Shown here: positions 1-8,207 of the stretch, piece by piece
Layout of the letters: each line of letters opens with the position of its first letter
Position numbering within the stretch: the first letter of the stretch is position 1
Assembly (NCBI GenBank): GCA_004843345.1
Contig: CP039460.1
Coordinates: 918,921-982,920 of the forward strand
DNA from: Acetobacteraceae bacterium
Lineage (GTDB): Bacteria; Pseudomonadota; Alphaproteobacteria; Acetobacterales; Acetobacteraceae
Direction: 5' to 3'
DNA length: 64,000 nt
The notes under the pieces: model-generated
Told to the model about the DNA's origin: nothing
The model's database searches: none
What the model saw: only the letters and a program-made list of their open reading frames with translations
Program-made: the position numbers and the translations under genes

Positions 1-99
1 TGCCTGCCCGGCATAAAAAAACGCCGTTAACGCAAAGAGACTTCCCAAGAGAGATGGAAAAAAAGAATTGAATTTTTGGCTCTTGCCACAATGTTGCAC
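1..99 (-). CDS. N-terminus of a secreted protein (runs off the left edge)
   Basis: Reading leftward from a GTG at 99, 33 codons stay open to the window edge. An AAGGA ribosome site lies about nine bases before the GTG. The peptide has a polar start (MQHCGKSQKF), then a hydrophobic run (FPSLLGSLFALTAFFYAG) ending in GQA, which looks like a Sec signal peptide. The gene lies in the same orientation as the next secreted-protein gene at 175-864 and is probably another member of that moron group, but no mature sequence is visible. Function unknown. Confidence 0.5.
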   Translation of the reverse strand, partial: MQHCGKSQKFNSFFPSLLGSLFALTAFFYAGQA

Positions 100-174
100 T
101 TTTATAAATCCTTAACTTTAAACGTTCTTTTAGGATTGTACCAGCCAGCCTAAAGGATGAAAACGCCTAAGGGG

Positions 175-864
175 CTAAACAGGGGCTTCATTTTTTGGCG
201 TTAGAAAATATTTCTTAACGGATTCAAAATAGCCCGGGTTTGTCTTGGGATTATTGGCTCTGGCAAAACGCTGCCAGCTCCCATTCTCACTTTCCGCATC
301 CAGCATAAGGCTATATTGCCCTTGGCTAATTGCAACAGGGCGGTAATGCATAACTTCAAGAGCAAATTTTTTCTGCGCTGTTTTTTCCTCATCTGGCATT
401 GCGCCTGAAGTTAGCATACTTCCCTGCACTTGGTCGCCCTGACAGCTCGAAGGCGCACTCTCAGCAGAATCCCCATTATCAAACCAAAGAATAATATTGC
501 CGCCATTACAGTCAAAGTAAAAATCGCTGATAGAGGCCTTAAAATAATTACGGGCTTCTATCGGATCATCGCTATTGAGAAAATCATCCATTGTATGAAT
601 GAGCGTCACCTCAACCACGTTCTCTCCTTGCTCAAAACGCAAGGAAGGGGCTGCCGGCTCTCCCTCCTGCTGGGAGGGCTGGTAATGAAAGACCCAATTT
701 CCCTTCAAACGGGCCAGAATATGCGTATCTGGTGGAACAAAATCCGCTGAGACCTGCGCAAAACTTTTCATAGGCATGCCAAGGCCTGCCAGAAAAACCA
801 AACCCAAGATCATCTGTATTGCAAAGAAAAACGAGAGTTTTTTCTTCACTTCCGCAGTCTTCAC
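175..864 (-). CDS. Secreted LWFDNG-family protein (moron), member 1
   Basis: Unrecognised family; no function is assigned. I start it at the GTG at 864 because AAGGAGGGAG precedes it; an ATG at 906 would only add a charged leader. The N-terminus is a signal peptide (basic KKK, hydrophobic core, cleavage near KSFA). The mature part holds the block LWFDNGDS with nearby cysteines, and a C-terminal block with RPVAISQG and NPGYF..VKKY. The proteins at 11697-12413 and 12514-13236 share both (LWFDNGEF, VAVTQGKN, HPGFFAQ), so it is a divergent member of the same periplasmic family. It sits against the flow of the baseplate genes, directly upstream of the hub gene. Confidence 0.7.
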   Translation of the reverse strand: MKTAEVKKKLSFFFAIQMILGLVFLAGLGMPMKSFAQVSADFVPPDTHILARLKGNWVFHYQPSQQEGEPAAPSLRFEQGENVVEVTLIHTMDDFLNSDDPIEARNYFKASISDFYFDCNGGNIILWFDNGDSAESAPSSCQGDQVQGSMLTSGAMPDEEKTAQKKFALEVMHYRPVAISQGQYSLMLDAESENGSWQRFARANNPKTNPGYFESVKKYFLTPKNEAPV

Positions 865-948
865 GAAAATCTCCCTCCTTTTTAGCACACTTTTATTACT
901 AAGCATGAGTTTTAGCCCACAGGCAAGCTCTTTTCTTCTAGGATTCTT

Positions 949-1872
949 ATGAAAAACACGATTGATACACCACCTAAGTGTACCTTAAAACTTCGCTTTA
1001 CCCCCTCTTCTTCCCACGGGGAGAGCCTGAGCTTTGAAGCGCTCCGAACGAGCGTTCTACTCAGCTCCAGCCCTCAGGAGACAGGCGATACTGCCCGTAT
1101 CCGCCTTCACGGTCCCAGTCTAAATAATTTCTTTCAAATGGGTATGGCAGACGCAAAAACAACGCAGCAAACCTCGATCTTTTCCATCCTCTCACAAGCC
1201 GAGGTTCAAATCGAAGCCTATAGCGAAAATCAAAGTCCCACTCTGATTTTTCATGGCAAAGTCAGCCAATGCAAAAGCGTTTTACAGGGCACAGAGCGAT
1301 TTTTGGAAGTTTTAGCGCAATCAAGCCTCCTCTACACCACCTTGCCCTCTGCCCCTTTAAGCTATGAAAATCCTGTCTATGCTTCTGAGATTTTAAAAAG
1401 CCTTTGCGACACGCAACAGATACAGTTGCAGAATAATGGCTTTGAGGCGCTGCTTCAGCCGCCTTTTCTCCTTCAGGGAAATTTTTTGCAACAAGTCAAA
1501 AACCTTGTGAATGCGCAAAATGGCTTTTTCCATTTTGATACGCTTCAAAAAACCCTTTTTGTCGGTAAAGACGAGCTTCTCAAACCAACGGACGCTTTGA
1601 AAATCCCAACAGACGCCCTTTATGAAAATGTGCATTTCTCAGATTCATTTCTTTCTTTGTCCTGCCTTTTTCAGCCTAATTTACAGCTGGGCCAGTCAAT
1701 TACCCTTCAAAGCAATCTGCTCAAAGCAACGGATTCCTCTCTTTTAGGGGAAAGCGCCTATCTCCCTCCTTGGAATGGGAGCTGGATTCTTGACAGCTTA
1801 AAACATGAATTAAGCACTGAAAAAACATCTTCAAAATGGAAAACAACGCTTTTGGCGCATCGATCCGCCTAG
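949..1872 (+). CDS. Phage baseplate hub-like protein
   Basis: 307 residues, with an AGGA ribosome site before the ATG. Size, position just upstream of a spike gene and domain flow fit the baseplate hub (gpD/gp27-like) of contractile tails: an N-terminal beta-rich part, a middle segment with FHGKVSQC-type sheet strands, and a C-terminal swivel-like part ending in an SWILDSLKHEL stretch. The hub is a trimer that joins the tail tube to the central spike. The call rests mainly on synteny with the spike and gp25-like genes, because hub proteins diverge strongly in sequence. Confidence 0.65.
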   Translation: MKNTIDTPPKCTLKLRFTPSSSHGESLSFEALRTSVLLSSSPQETGDTARIRLHGPSLNNFFQMGMADAKTTQQTSIFSILSQAEVQIEAYSENQSPTLIFHGKVSQCKSVLQGTERFLEVLAQSSLLYTTLPSAPLSYENPVYASEILKSLCDTQQIQLQNNGFEALLQPPFLLQGNFLQQVKNLVNAQNGFFHFDTLQKTLFVGKDELLKPTDALKIPTDALYENVHFSDSFLSLSCLFQPNLQLGQSITLQSNLLKATDSSLLGESAYLPPWNGSWILDSLKHELSTEKTSSKWKTTLLAHRSA

Positions 1873-1933
1873 CGGAAACAGCTTTCCAATTCTCAATTTT
1901 CTCTAAATTTTCAAACAAACGAGGTGTCTTATT

Positions 1934-2593
1934 ATGACGCAATCCACAACAAACTTACCTACTTTTCAGCAAATTTCCAGCCAACAGGCTTTTGAACAAG
2001 CCTTATGACAGAGTTTCAAAAACTTTATTTTACAGTTTGGCGCTCAAATCCCAGCACGGGTCGAAGCCATCCACAGCAATGGCACAGGGGAAACTGGAAC
2101 GGTTGACCTTCTCCCTTTGATCAGTCTGCACACCGAAGAAGGGCAGGAAATTCCACAAACACTCCTTTACAATGTGCCTTATTTCCGCCTTCAAGGCGGT
2201 GCGAATGCGGTTATTCTTGATCCACAGCCCGGCGATATTGGACAGCTTATTTTAAACGGGCGTGATGTCAGCGACGTTAAAAATCAGCAAAAAACAGCCT
2301 TACCTCCTTCTAAACGCCTTTTTAGCCAAAATGACTGCTTCTTTCTGCCCTCTTTATTCGGTCAGAATGCCAAACAATATCTCATGGCTAATCAGGAAGG
2401 CTGGAAACTCCATGCAGATAAAGGGGCGTCTATCGTCATTGAAGCCGATAAAATCGAACTTGTCGGAGAGGTTACCATCAAAGGCACGCTTTCTGTTTCT
2501 GACGACATTACCGCAGGTGAAAAACAAATTTCCCTGCAAAACCACACCCATCCGTTCAACATAACAAGTACAGAAACGGGGACGCCGACATGA
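1934..2593 (+). pseudogene. Baseplate spike (gpV/Gp138-like) interrupted by an in-frame TGA
   Basis: One frame runs from ATG 1934 to TGA 2591-2593 and would give 219 residues, but codon 25 is TGA (2006-2008) in the context FEQAL-stop-QSFKNF. Downstream the frame stays protein-like: PARVEAI and TVDLLPL, then an OB-fold-like body and a C-terminal NHTHPF. That pattern fits the Gp138 N-terminal / gpV spike family, whose trimers tip the tail and pierce the outer membrane. A shorter product could begin at TTG 2117 but would lack most of the N-terminal domain. The stop overlaps the next start (ATGA). TGA is also the terminal stop of this gene, so general recoding is unlikely. It is a nonsense mutation, a read-through site or a sequence error. 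Confidence 0.75.
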
Positions 2594-2943
2594 TTAGCCT
2601 TAAAACCGATCCAAAAACCAATGATCTTTGCCTCACCTCTCTTGGCGATATACGCACCTGCTCAGATCAGGAAGCGATTGCGCAAGATGTTGGCTCTGCC
2701 CTCTCTATCTGGCGGGGGGAAATTCCCTTCACCCCCCTCTTAGGCATTGATTACGGCAATTTCTTTTTAAAGAACCAGAGCCAGACCAATGATTTCCTGC
2801 AAGAACTTCGCAAAGAAGCCCTGAAAGTTTCTGGCGTGCAATCTGCCCAAATCACCATTGAACCTCTGGGGAGCAGCCGGCAAATCAACGGCACAATTCA
2901 AATTATCACCGATACAGAAGAGGTCATTTTGGCCTCTTTTTAA
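2590..2943 (+). CDS. Baseplate wedge protein, gp25/gpW-like
   Basis: 117 residues. The start ATG overlaps the spike stop, suggesting translational coupling. The sequence shows the family pattern: a short N-terminal part ending in a Q.AIAQDV helix (ALSIWRGE), a strand (TPLLGIDYGNF), a helix (FLQELRKEALKVSGV) and C-terminal strands (ITIEPLGSSRQINGTIQI). This is the wedge protein that begins sheath polymerisation in contractile tails (T4 gp25, P2 gpW, DUF2634-like). Its position between spike and gpJ genes is the normal one. Confidence 0.8.
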   Translation: MISLKTDPKTNDLCLTSLGDIRTCSDQEAIAQDVGSALSIWRGEIPFTPLLGIDYGNFFLKNQSQTNDFLQELRKEALKVSGVQSAQITIEPLGSSRQINGTIQIITDTEEVILASF

Positions 2944-2972
2944 AATTTATCTTTTTAAAATTAAGGAATTTT

Positions 2973-3638
2973 ATGTCTATTTTACCTCTAAGCGGCTTTC
3001 TGTCTGGCATTGCAGGCCGTGCCCTTGATGGCTGGGCGCAAAATGTCGCCCGAAATCAATGGGGGCTGTTTTACAATAGCGGCTCCTTCAAAATTGCCCG
3101 AAAAAGCACAACGATTTTTGGGCGGAATGCTATCTCACTGATCAATAGTTTTATCCCTGGGGAAAGCCCTGTTTTCCCCGAGGCCAGTCTGGAATCTGTT
3201 GAACTTTCAGAAGCGGCGAAAATCTCCACTGCGCCCAAGCAAAATGGGCAATATGTCAATACAGACAAATCCGAAACGCCAACACAATGGCAGGCAACTT
3301 TTGTCTGTGATGGCCGAATTTCTCCCGTTTTCTCCCCTAAAGCGCTAATTCCTGATATTAGCGGCCTTTCCGCCTTAGAAAACCGTCAGAATTTTCTTGA
3401 TAAACTGCGCAGTTTAATTGCTGGACGGCAATATCTGAAATTCAGAATTCCAGAAGGGGAATATATCGTCTGCCCGACCGGCTATAAAATTCAGCGGGAC
3501 AGCACCAGCATCGAATGTTTCCGTGCCATTGTCACGCTCGAAGCGTTCAGCCCCAACACAATCAGCGAAGATCAGCTCCTCAAAGGGCCTAAGAATCTTG
3601 GCAGGATTGCCCCTCAAACCCTTTCGCAAAGCCCCTAA
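2973..3638 (+). CDS. Phage tail/baseplate protein, Dit-like
   Basis: 221 residues, with AAGGAA before the ATG. The N-terminus is helical and glycine-rich (SGFLSGIAGRALDGWAQ). The middle has alternating strands, including EASLESVELSEAAKIS and the WQATFVCDGRISP segment, and ends with a turn-rich tail. The likely role is the distal-tail/baseplate ring that sits before the plug in Pam3-like contractile phages; this rests on size and on the plug gene two bases downstream. Family assignment is tentative, since no signature motif is strong enough alone. In related clusters this gene usually comes before the hub, so its position after the wedge gene is unusual. Confidence 0.5.
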   Translation: MSILPLSGFLSGIAGRALDGWAQNVARNQWGLFYNSGSFKIARKSTTIFGRNAISLINSFIPGESPVFPEASLESVELSEAAKISTAPKQNGQYVNTDKSETPTQWQATFVCDGRISPVFSPKALIPDISGLSALENRQNFLDKLRSLIAGRQYLKFRIPEGEYIVCPTGYKIQRDSTSIECFRAIVTLEAFSPNTISEDQLLKGPKNLGRIAPQTLSQSP

Positions 3639-3640
3639 CC

Positions 3641-3934
3641 ATGTCTGAAACAACCCTTATTCCCCTCTCCCCCCTGCCTAATCAAATTTTCACCCTTCAA
3701 CTCCAAAACCACCTCTTAAAGCTGCATCTTTATCAGCGGACTTATGGGCTTTTTCTCGATCTCTGGATTGATAATGTTTTAACCCTCGCTGGCAGATTAT
3801 GCCTCAATAATACGTTTCTGCTTCAGGATAAGGCAGCACCGCTCAATGGGGATTTTATCTTTATCGACAGTGAAGGCAGCGAAGACCCCGACTACACCGA
3901 ATTAGGCAGTCGATTTAAACTCTATTTTAAATAA
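3641..3934 (+). CDS. Phage baseplate plug protein
   Basis: 97 residues, starting two bases after the previous stop. It has the compact all-beta pattern of the baseplate plug family (gp18 of cyanophage Pam3): an N-terminal PLSPLPNQ.FTLQL strand, a central YRTYGLFLDLWIDN strand pair, GRLCLNNTFLL, and an acidic C-terminus with GDFIFIDSEG. The plug closes the tube at the hub before infection. The family call comes from sequence pattern and from company with hub, spike and gp25 genes. Confidence 0.7.
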   Translation: MSETTLIPLSPLPNQIFTLQLQNHLLKLHLYQRTYGLFLDLWIDNVLTLAGRLCLNNTFLLQDKAAPLNGDFIFIDSEGSEDPDYTELGSRFKLYFK

Positions 3935-3950
3935 AGAAAAGTCAAAAAAT

Positions 3951-5195
3951 ATGTATAATACTAATGATACAATAGAAACAAATGTTCAACAGCCGCTTTT
4001 AACAGAAGCAGGCTTTACCTCTCCCAGTCAGGAAGAAATTCTCCAAGCCGTACAGGCAGATCTCAATCAGGCCTTTGGCGGTAATGTCAATCCAGCCTTA
4101 AATACGCCTCAAGGACAGCTTGCACGCTCACAGACAGCTATCCTTTCTGATTTTTTTGATGCGCTGTTAGAAGTTTTTAATGGCATTGACCCAGCCTTTG
4201 CCAGTGGACGCATGCAAGATGCGCTCGGGCGGATTTACTTCCTCACCCGAAAGCCTGAAACCGCCACCATTGCCGAGGTTGAGCTGACCCTCACAGGGAC
4301 AAATCTTCCGCTTTTAAAAGCAGGCACAATCCTTGCCACAGATTCTGTTTCAAACGGTCATCTTTATGCGCTGCTGGAAGATTTCTCTGTTCCAGCAAAC
4401 ACCCCTTCCCCCATCACAACCACACTGGCCTGCCTCACAAAAGGGGCGGTTGAATGCCCCGCCAACAGTCTTTTGCTCTATCAGGGGAATTTAGGCATTG
4501 CCTCCCTCAATAATCCAAGCGCAGGGGTTACAGGACAAGAGGCCGAAGGGCGGATTGATTTTGAAAACCGCCGTGCCAATTCTGTCGCCAGCCAGTCTAT
4601 GGGGCAGAATGCCGCCTTGCTGGGCGCATTACTTTCCCTTGACGGGGTGGAAGATGCGCAAGTCATTGATAATGCGGCCAATGCCACCCAAACGATTTCA
4701 GGTGTTACCCTCCAGCCGCATTCCCTTTATGCGGTGCTGGTCGGGGGGAGCGCAGAAGAGATTGGCAAAGCCTTTTTAGCCAAAAAACCGCCAGGATGCG
4801 CCACGAATGGCTCGGAAAAAGTCACCGTAACAGAAGAAAACGCTGCCTATGGGGATCACCCGCCGAGCTATGTGTTTTTCTTTGATTATGCAACCCCTGT
4901 GAACCTCTATCTTAAAGTCGTTCTGGCAAGCCTTAAAAATGTGCCAAGCAATGCGAATGAACTGGTTGTCAAAGCGATTATCAATTATTTCAAAGCGCCC
5001 GAAACACGTCCTAAATTAGGGGCGACCCTTTACAGCTCTGACCTAATTGTTTCGCTTAGAGAAACCTACCCATGGGCACGCATTCTCTCACTTAGCCTTG
5101 GGGTTACGGCCGAAGCAGGCCAAAGCGAACTAACCCTTCCCCTTGGTCAGATTGCGGTTACAGACGCAAATTTCATTTCTGTGATTTTGCAATAG
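3951..5195 (+). CDS. Baseplate gpJ/gp47-family protein
   Basis: 414 residues, close to the usual gpJ length. The N-terminal third has the family opening: an EEILQAVQADLNQAFGG helix, then NTPQGQLARSQTAI and a VFNGIDPAFASGRMQD segment where strand-helix packing begins. It continues with ARVELTL-like strands (AEVELTLTGTNLPLL) and ends in a C-terminal beta domain (ILSLSLGVTAEAG). gpJ builds the wedge arms of contractile baseplates. It is the last gene of the continuous baseplate run; the tail-chaperone cassette starts about 115 bases later. Confidence 0.85.
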   Translation: MYNTNDTIETNVQQPLLTEAGFTSPSQEEILQAVQADLNQAFGGNVNPALNTPQGQLARSQTAILSDFFDALLEVFNGIDPAFASGRMQDALGRIYFLTRKPETATIAEVELTLTGTNLPLLKAGTILATDSVSNGHLYALLEDFSVPANTPSPITTTLACLTKGAVECPANSLLLYQGNLGIASLNNPSAGVTGQEAEGRIDFENRRANSVASQSMGQNAALLGALLSLDGVEDAQVIDNAANATQTISGVTLQPHSLYAVLVGGSAEEIGKAFLAKKPPGCATNGSEKVTVTEENAAYGDHPPSYVFFFDYATPVNLYLKVVLASLKNVPSNANELVVKAIINYFKAPETRPKLGATLYSSDLIVSLRETYPWARILSLSLGVTAEAGQSELTLPLGQIAVTDANFISVILQ

Positions 5196-5201
5196 GGGCA
5201 T

Positions 5202-5302
5202 TTCCTTCCCCACTATTCAAAAAACAGATTTGGACTTAATTTTTTTACAGATTTTGAAGGAATGTTCCTCAAAACAGATTTTAGAATTACAATTTATAAG
5301 GC
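5202..5302 (+). repeat. Leader repeat, copy 1 (upstream of tail chaperone 1)
   Basis: About 100 bases that recur with substitutions at 10690-10798. Shared stretches include TTTCCTTCCCCACTATTCAA, GACTTAATTTTTTTACA and TACAATTTATAAGG, the last carrying the ribosome site of the chaperone gene. The repeat continues into the coding sequence, so it marks the left edge of a duplicated cassette. Confidence 0.8.
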
Positions 5303-5310
5303 AATTTATA

Positions 5311-5924
5311 ATGCGAAAAACAATTGAATATTTAGTCGAAGAGGGTGCTGATAAAGGCAAACTCTTTTTCATCACACGAATGTCCGCCTCTGACGCAGAT
5401 AAATGGGCACTGCGCTTTATCAAAGCCCTTGCAGATGCAGGAGACACTGTCCGTCCCGACAGTCTCGAACTTGGTATCCTCGGGATTGATGACAAATATT
5501 TTGATCTCATCGGCCATGTAGAAGAGTCCGAGAGTGAGGTGCTTCTTGAGGCGCTTTTAAAATGCTGTCAGATTAAGCGTGATCCCCGAAATCCCTCGGT
5601 TGAGCCGACAAAAATCCTGAGTGTTGATATTGAGGACGCACAAACGCTCTCTATATTGCGCCGTAAAGCCTATGAGCTTCACACGGATTTTATCAAAGCC
5701 GCCATGTACCAGCTTTTCCACCTCGTGGCGGCTCTCGGAATGACGGAAACGCCGGAAAACGGGAAAAAATAGAGCTTGCAAAATACCCTAATTGCTCACG
5801 CCCTTTCGGCGATGTGCTGGCGGCCAATCCGACAATTTTAGAAAAATTGCAGACAATTTACGACAGCGAAGACCTTTGTGAAATCTGGGAGGCGCTTCTG
5901 ATTTCCCAATATAACCACTTTTAA
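5311..5924 (+). CDS. Tail assembly chaperone 1 with a probable -1 frameshift extension (G/GT-like)
   Basis: Frame 0 gives 153 residues from ATG 5311 to TAG 5770-5772. The ATG follows AAGG in a leader shared with the copy at 10806, which is why I reject the longer upstream reading. Just before the stop lies GGGAAAAAATAG. A -1 slip on the A run opens 51 more codons to TAA 5922-5924, with a sensible C-terminal domain (RPFGDVL, YDSEDLCEIWEALL). Lambda G/GT and many other phages make tail assembly chaperones this way: the short form coats the tape measure and the long form recruits tail-tube subunits. The same extension occurs after copy 3, which supports it. The protein is soluble and acidic, with a VDIEDA motif followed by FIKAAMYQ. 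Confidence 0.8.
5763..5772 (+). promoter_or_regulatory. Probable -1 ribosomal frameshift site
   Basis: The run GAAAAAATAG puts an A6 tract directly before the frame-0 stop. A -1 slip continues as ATA GAG CTT into an open frame with no stop until 5922. Slippery A runs at the end of the G-type chaperone gene are a standard phage arrangement. Confidence 0.65.
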
Positions 5925-5983
5925 CCCTGAGCTTTCTCTTCTGTGTGAAAGCCTTACATTTAACTTAATGATTGGAACTAATT

Positions 5984-6445
5984 ATGAAAAAAACATTTGA
6001 ATATCTCGTTGAAACTGGCGATGACGCAGGCAAACAATTTTTTATTACCAAAATGCCCACTTTTAAAGCCGATAAATGGGCACAACATCTTGTAAAAACC
6101 CTTGCCGCCGCAGGCTCTGCCCTTTTGCCTTCTTTAGAGAAATACCCTGTGCAAGGTCTGGAACAGCTCGCCATTGTGTTTTTTGGCAGAATGAATCTGG
6201 AAGACCTCGAAAAAATCTTTGATGGGCTTTTGCAATGCGTTCAGGTAAAACGCAAATCTGAAAAAGCCGAGGGCGAAATCACCCCGTTGAGAGAAGGGGA
6301 TATTGAAGACGCTATGACCTTTGTTAATCTTCGGGTCAAAGCCTTTGAGCTTCATACTGATTTTATCCATGCGACCTATCAGTTTTTGTTGCCCAGCGTT
6401 GCAGCAACCATTGGCATCGCTACGGGCCTTTCAGAAGAAGCCTAA
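5984..6445 (+). CDS. Tail assembly chaperone 2, no frameshift extension
   Basis: 153 residues, the same length as the copies at 5311 and 10806. It shares the opening KKTFEYLVETGDDAGKQFFI pattern, the KADKWAQHL helix and the C-terminal GDIEDAMTF and FELHTDFIHATYQ blocks. I start at ATG 5984 by analogy with the other copies rather than at TTG 5972. It lacks the slippery end and the downstream T-type domain: after TAA 6445 an inverted repeat follows at once. It may be a dedicated short-form chaperone or a degenerating duplicate. Confidence 0.75.
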   Translation: MKKTFEYLVETGDDAGKQFFITKMPTFKADKWAQHLVKTLAAAGSALLPSLEKYPVQGLEQLAIVFFGRMNLEDLEKIFDGLLQCVQVKRKSEKAEGEITPLREGDIEDAMTFVNLRVKAFELHTDFIHATYQFLLPSVAATIGIATGLSEEA

Positions 6446-6450
6446 ACTTT

Positions 6451-6477
6451 GAAAAGGGCCATTTAATGGCCCTTTTC
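6451..6477. terminator. Palindromic terminator between convergent genes
   Basis: A near-perfect inverted repeat (AAAAGGGCCAT, loop, ATGGCCCTTTT) flanked by A and T runs, so it can stop transcription both from the chaperone gene and from the minus-strand gene ending at 6509. Confidence 0.75.
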
Positions 6478-6508
6478 ACAACATCACCCTTACCAAAAAA
6501 ATTATAAC

Positions 6509-7354
6509 TTAGCCGCAGCCTGGGTCTTTCCGAGTGCGTTCCGAATATTCAATATTTTCTTTCAAACGTTGAGGGTTGTTCAGCTGTTTTTGAAATTCTT
6601 TAATCGGCGCAGGATCAGGATAGGTAAAGGAGACGGCATAATCTCCATAACTTAGGGCTATTGGGAGATGCTTCTGAAATAAAAGCGCCGCTTTATGCTC
6701 ATTTTCACGGGTATTTAAAGAATCTTCTATGTTCCTGTTTTCATTGTCAGGATCTTTAAAACTCTCAAATTGTCTGATCGCACTCAAGCTTCCAGAAAAT
6801 GCCTCCATATCAAGGATTTTGTCATCTTTCTTATCATAGCAAAGAAAACCGTCACTATTGAAAGAGACATATTCTCCGTTATCAAACCATAAACGCCCTA
6901 AAGAAGGGAGGCAGTGTGTATGTTTCCTGAATTCCTTATCTGCAATTTCAATAATTCCATCCACAGATAAGATATATGGCAATCCTTTTCTGCAGATATA
7001 CTTATTATCAACACCCTGTTTTAAATAAAACTCTAACTTATTGGGCGCATTTCTCATGTGCCAGTCAGTGTATGGCGAATAAAGATCTAACGCCAACTCT
7101 GGCGGGGAATGATCCTCGAAATCATCATTGCTGAAGTAAACCCGTCCTCCAAAAACTAAATTACTCACAATTTTTATATTCTTTGGCAAAGGTAAATTCT
7201 GAGGGAGGCTCTGTTCTTCTTTAGAATCTTTCAAAGGATTTACTTTAGAAACAACAATAAACTCACCGTCTTCTTCAACGATTTCTGCCGCTGCTGGTCG
7301 CCATGAAAAAACCAGTAAGCACGAGAAAAAGGCAATTTTTAAACTTTTTTTCAC
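6509..7354 (-). CDS. Secreted LWFDNG-family protein, member 2
   Basis: 281 residues from a GTG start preceded by AAGGGTG, the same start region as the gene at 9079. It has a cleavable signal peptide (KKSLKIAFFSCLLVFS, cut after AAA). The mature protein has a repeated-family layout: VSNLVFGGRVYF, LDLYSPYTDWH.RNAPN, a paired-cysteine region (KYICRKGLPYILSV), RLWFDNGEYV, and a C-terminal block LPIALSYGDYAVSFTY. Function is unknown; it is predicted periplasmic. Its N-terminal DNA is nearly identical to that of the gene at 8204-9079, a sign of recent duplication or gene conversion. It is the last gene of a three-gene minus-strand run inserted between chaperone 2 and tape-measure gene 1. Confidence 0.75.
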   Translation of the reverse strand: MKKSLKIAFFSCLLVFSWRPAAAEIVEEDGEFIVVSKVNPLKDSKEEQSLPQNLPLPKNIKIVSNLVFGGRVYFSNDDFEDHSPPELALDLYSPYTDWHMRNAPNKLEFYLKQGVDNKYICRKGLPYILSVDGIIEIADKEFRKHTHCLPSLGRLWFDNGEYVSFNSDGFLCYDKKDDKILDMEAFSGSLSAIRQFESFKDPDNENRNIEDSLNTRENEHKAALLFQKHLPIALSYGDYAVSFTYPDPAPIKEFQKQLNNPQRLKENIEYSERTRKDPGCG

Positions 7355-7401
7355 AACATCACCCTTATCAAAAGAAATTATAACTTAGCCGTCTTCCTGC
7401 T

Positions 7402-8207
7402 TTAGCACTCCCCTGCTTTAGTAGGTCTGTCGGCATATTCCGCAGTCTCTTTTAAGAGTTGTTGATCGTTTAAGTATTTCTGGAATTCTTTCACAGGCGC
7501 TAAATCAACATAGCTAATGGAGACGGCATAATCGCCGTAGCTAATGGCAATCGGAAGATGCTTCTGAAATAAAAGTGCTAATTTATGCTGATTTTCACGG
7601 GTATTAAAAGAATCCTCCAAGCTAATTTTTTCAGGGTCTGCATCTTTTGGCTTAGAAAATTGTCTATACTGATATGATGCGCCAAAAAAAATGTCTTTTT
7701 TAGCCTCTTTTCCAGAGGCATCAGTATAACTCCCCTGTGCATCACTATTTAAGGAAATTGATTCTCCATTATCAAACCATAAACGTCCAATAGGCGGGAT
7801 AGGCGTTGTATGCTGTACAAAAGCGGCTTCTGAAATTTCCATCATTGCCTGAACGGATAAAATATAGGGCATTTTTTTCCGACACATCTCCTTACCAACA
7901 TCTTGCCATAGACTGAAATCCAGCTCGTTAGGTGCTTTCCTCGCCTGCCAATCCGCATAAGGCGAATAAAGCTCTAATCTTGGATCTAATGGCGCTTTAT
8001 TAGGGCCAACGCCATAATGTGATCTTCACGAAGATAAAAACGTCCTCCAAACGCTAAATTACTCACAATTTTTATATTTTCTGGCAAAGGCAATTTGGAA
8101 ACAACATTCTGATTACCTGCCTCATCGGTGACGGTCTCGGCCATTCCAGCCTTCCACGAAAAAACTATTAAACACGACAAAAAAGCAATTTTTAAACTTT
8201 TTTTCAT
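7402..8207 (-). pseudogene. Secreted LWFDNG-family protein, member 3, broken by one frameshift
   Basis: The first part (ATG 8207, signal peptide KKSLKIAFLSCLIVFS) stays in frame to FGGRFYLREDH and then hits a stop after about 70 residues. The paralogue-like sequence resumes in the next frame from about 8035 (LDPRLELYSPYADW) and runs to 7402 with GRLWFDNGES and LPIAISYGDYAVSISY. Adding one base near 8012-8020 would restore a 268-residue protein, close to the intact members. The ATG overlaps the stop of the upstream copy (ATGA), so the run is translationally coupled. It is either a true pseudogene or a single-base error. Confidence 0.75.

Noticed and set aside
430-750. Plus-strand 106-codon frame opposite the secreted gene at 175-864
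   Set aside because: No ribosome site and no family pattern; it mirrors the codon structure of the opposite gene.
1934-2593. TGA recoded as tryptophan or selenocysteine in the phage
   Set aside because: The same gene ends with TGA, and no SECIS-like structure was evident after codon 25; a nonsense change or error is simpler.
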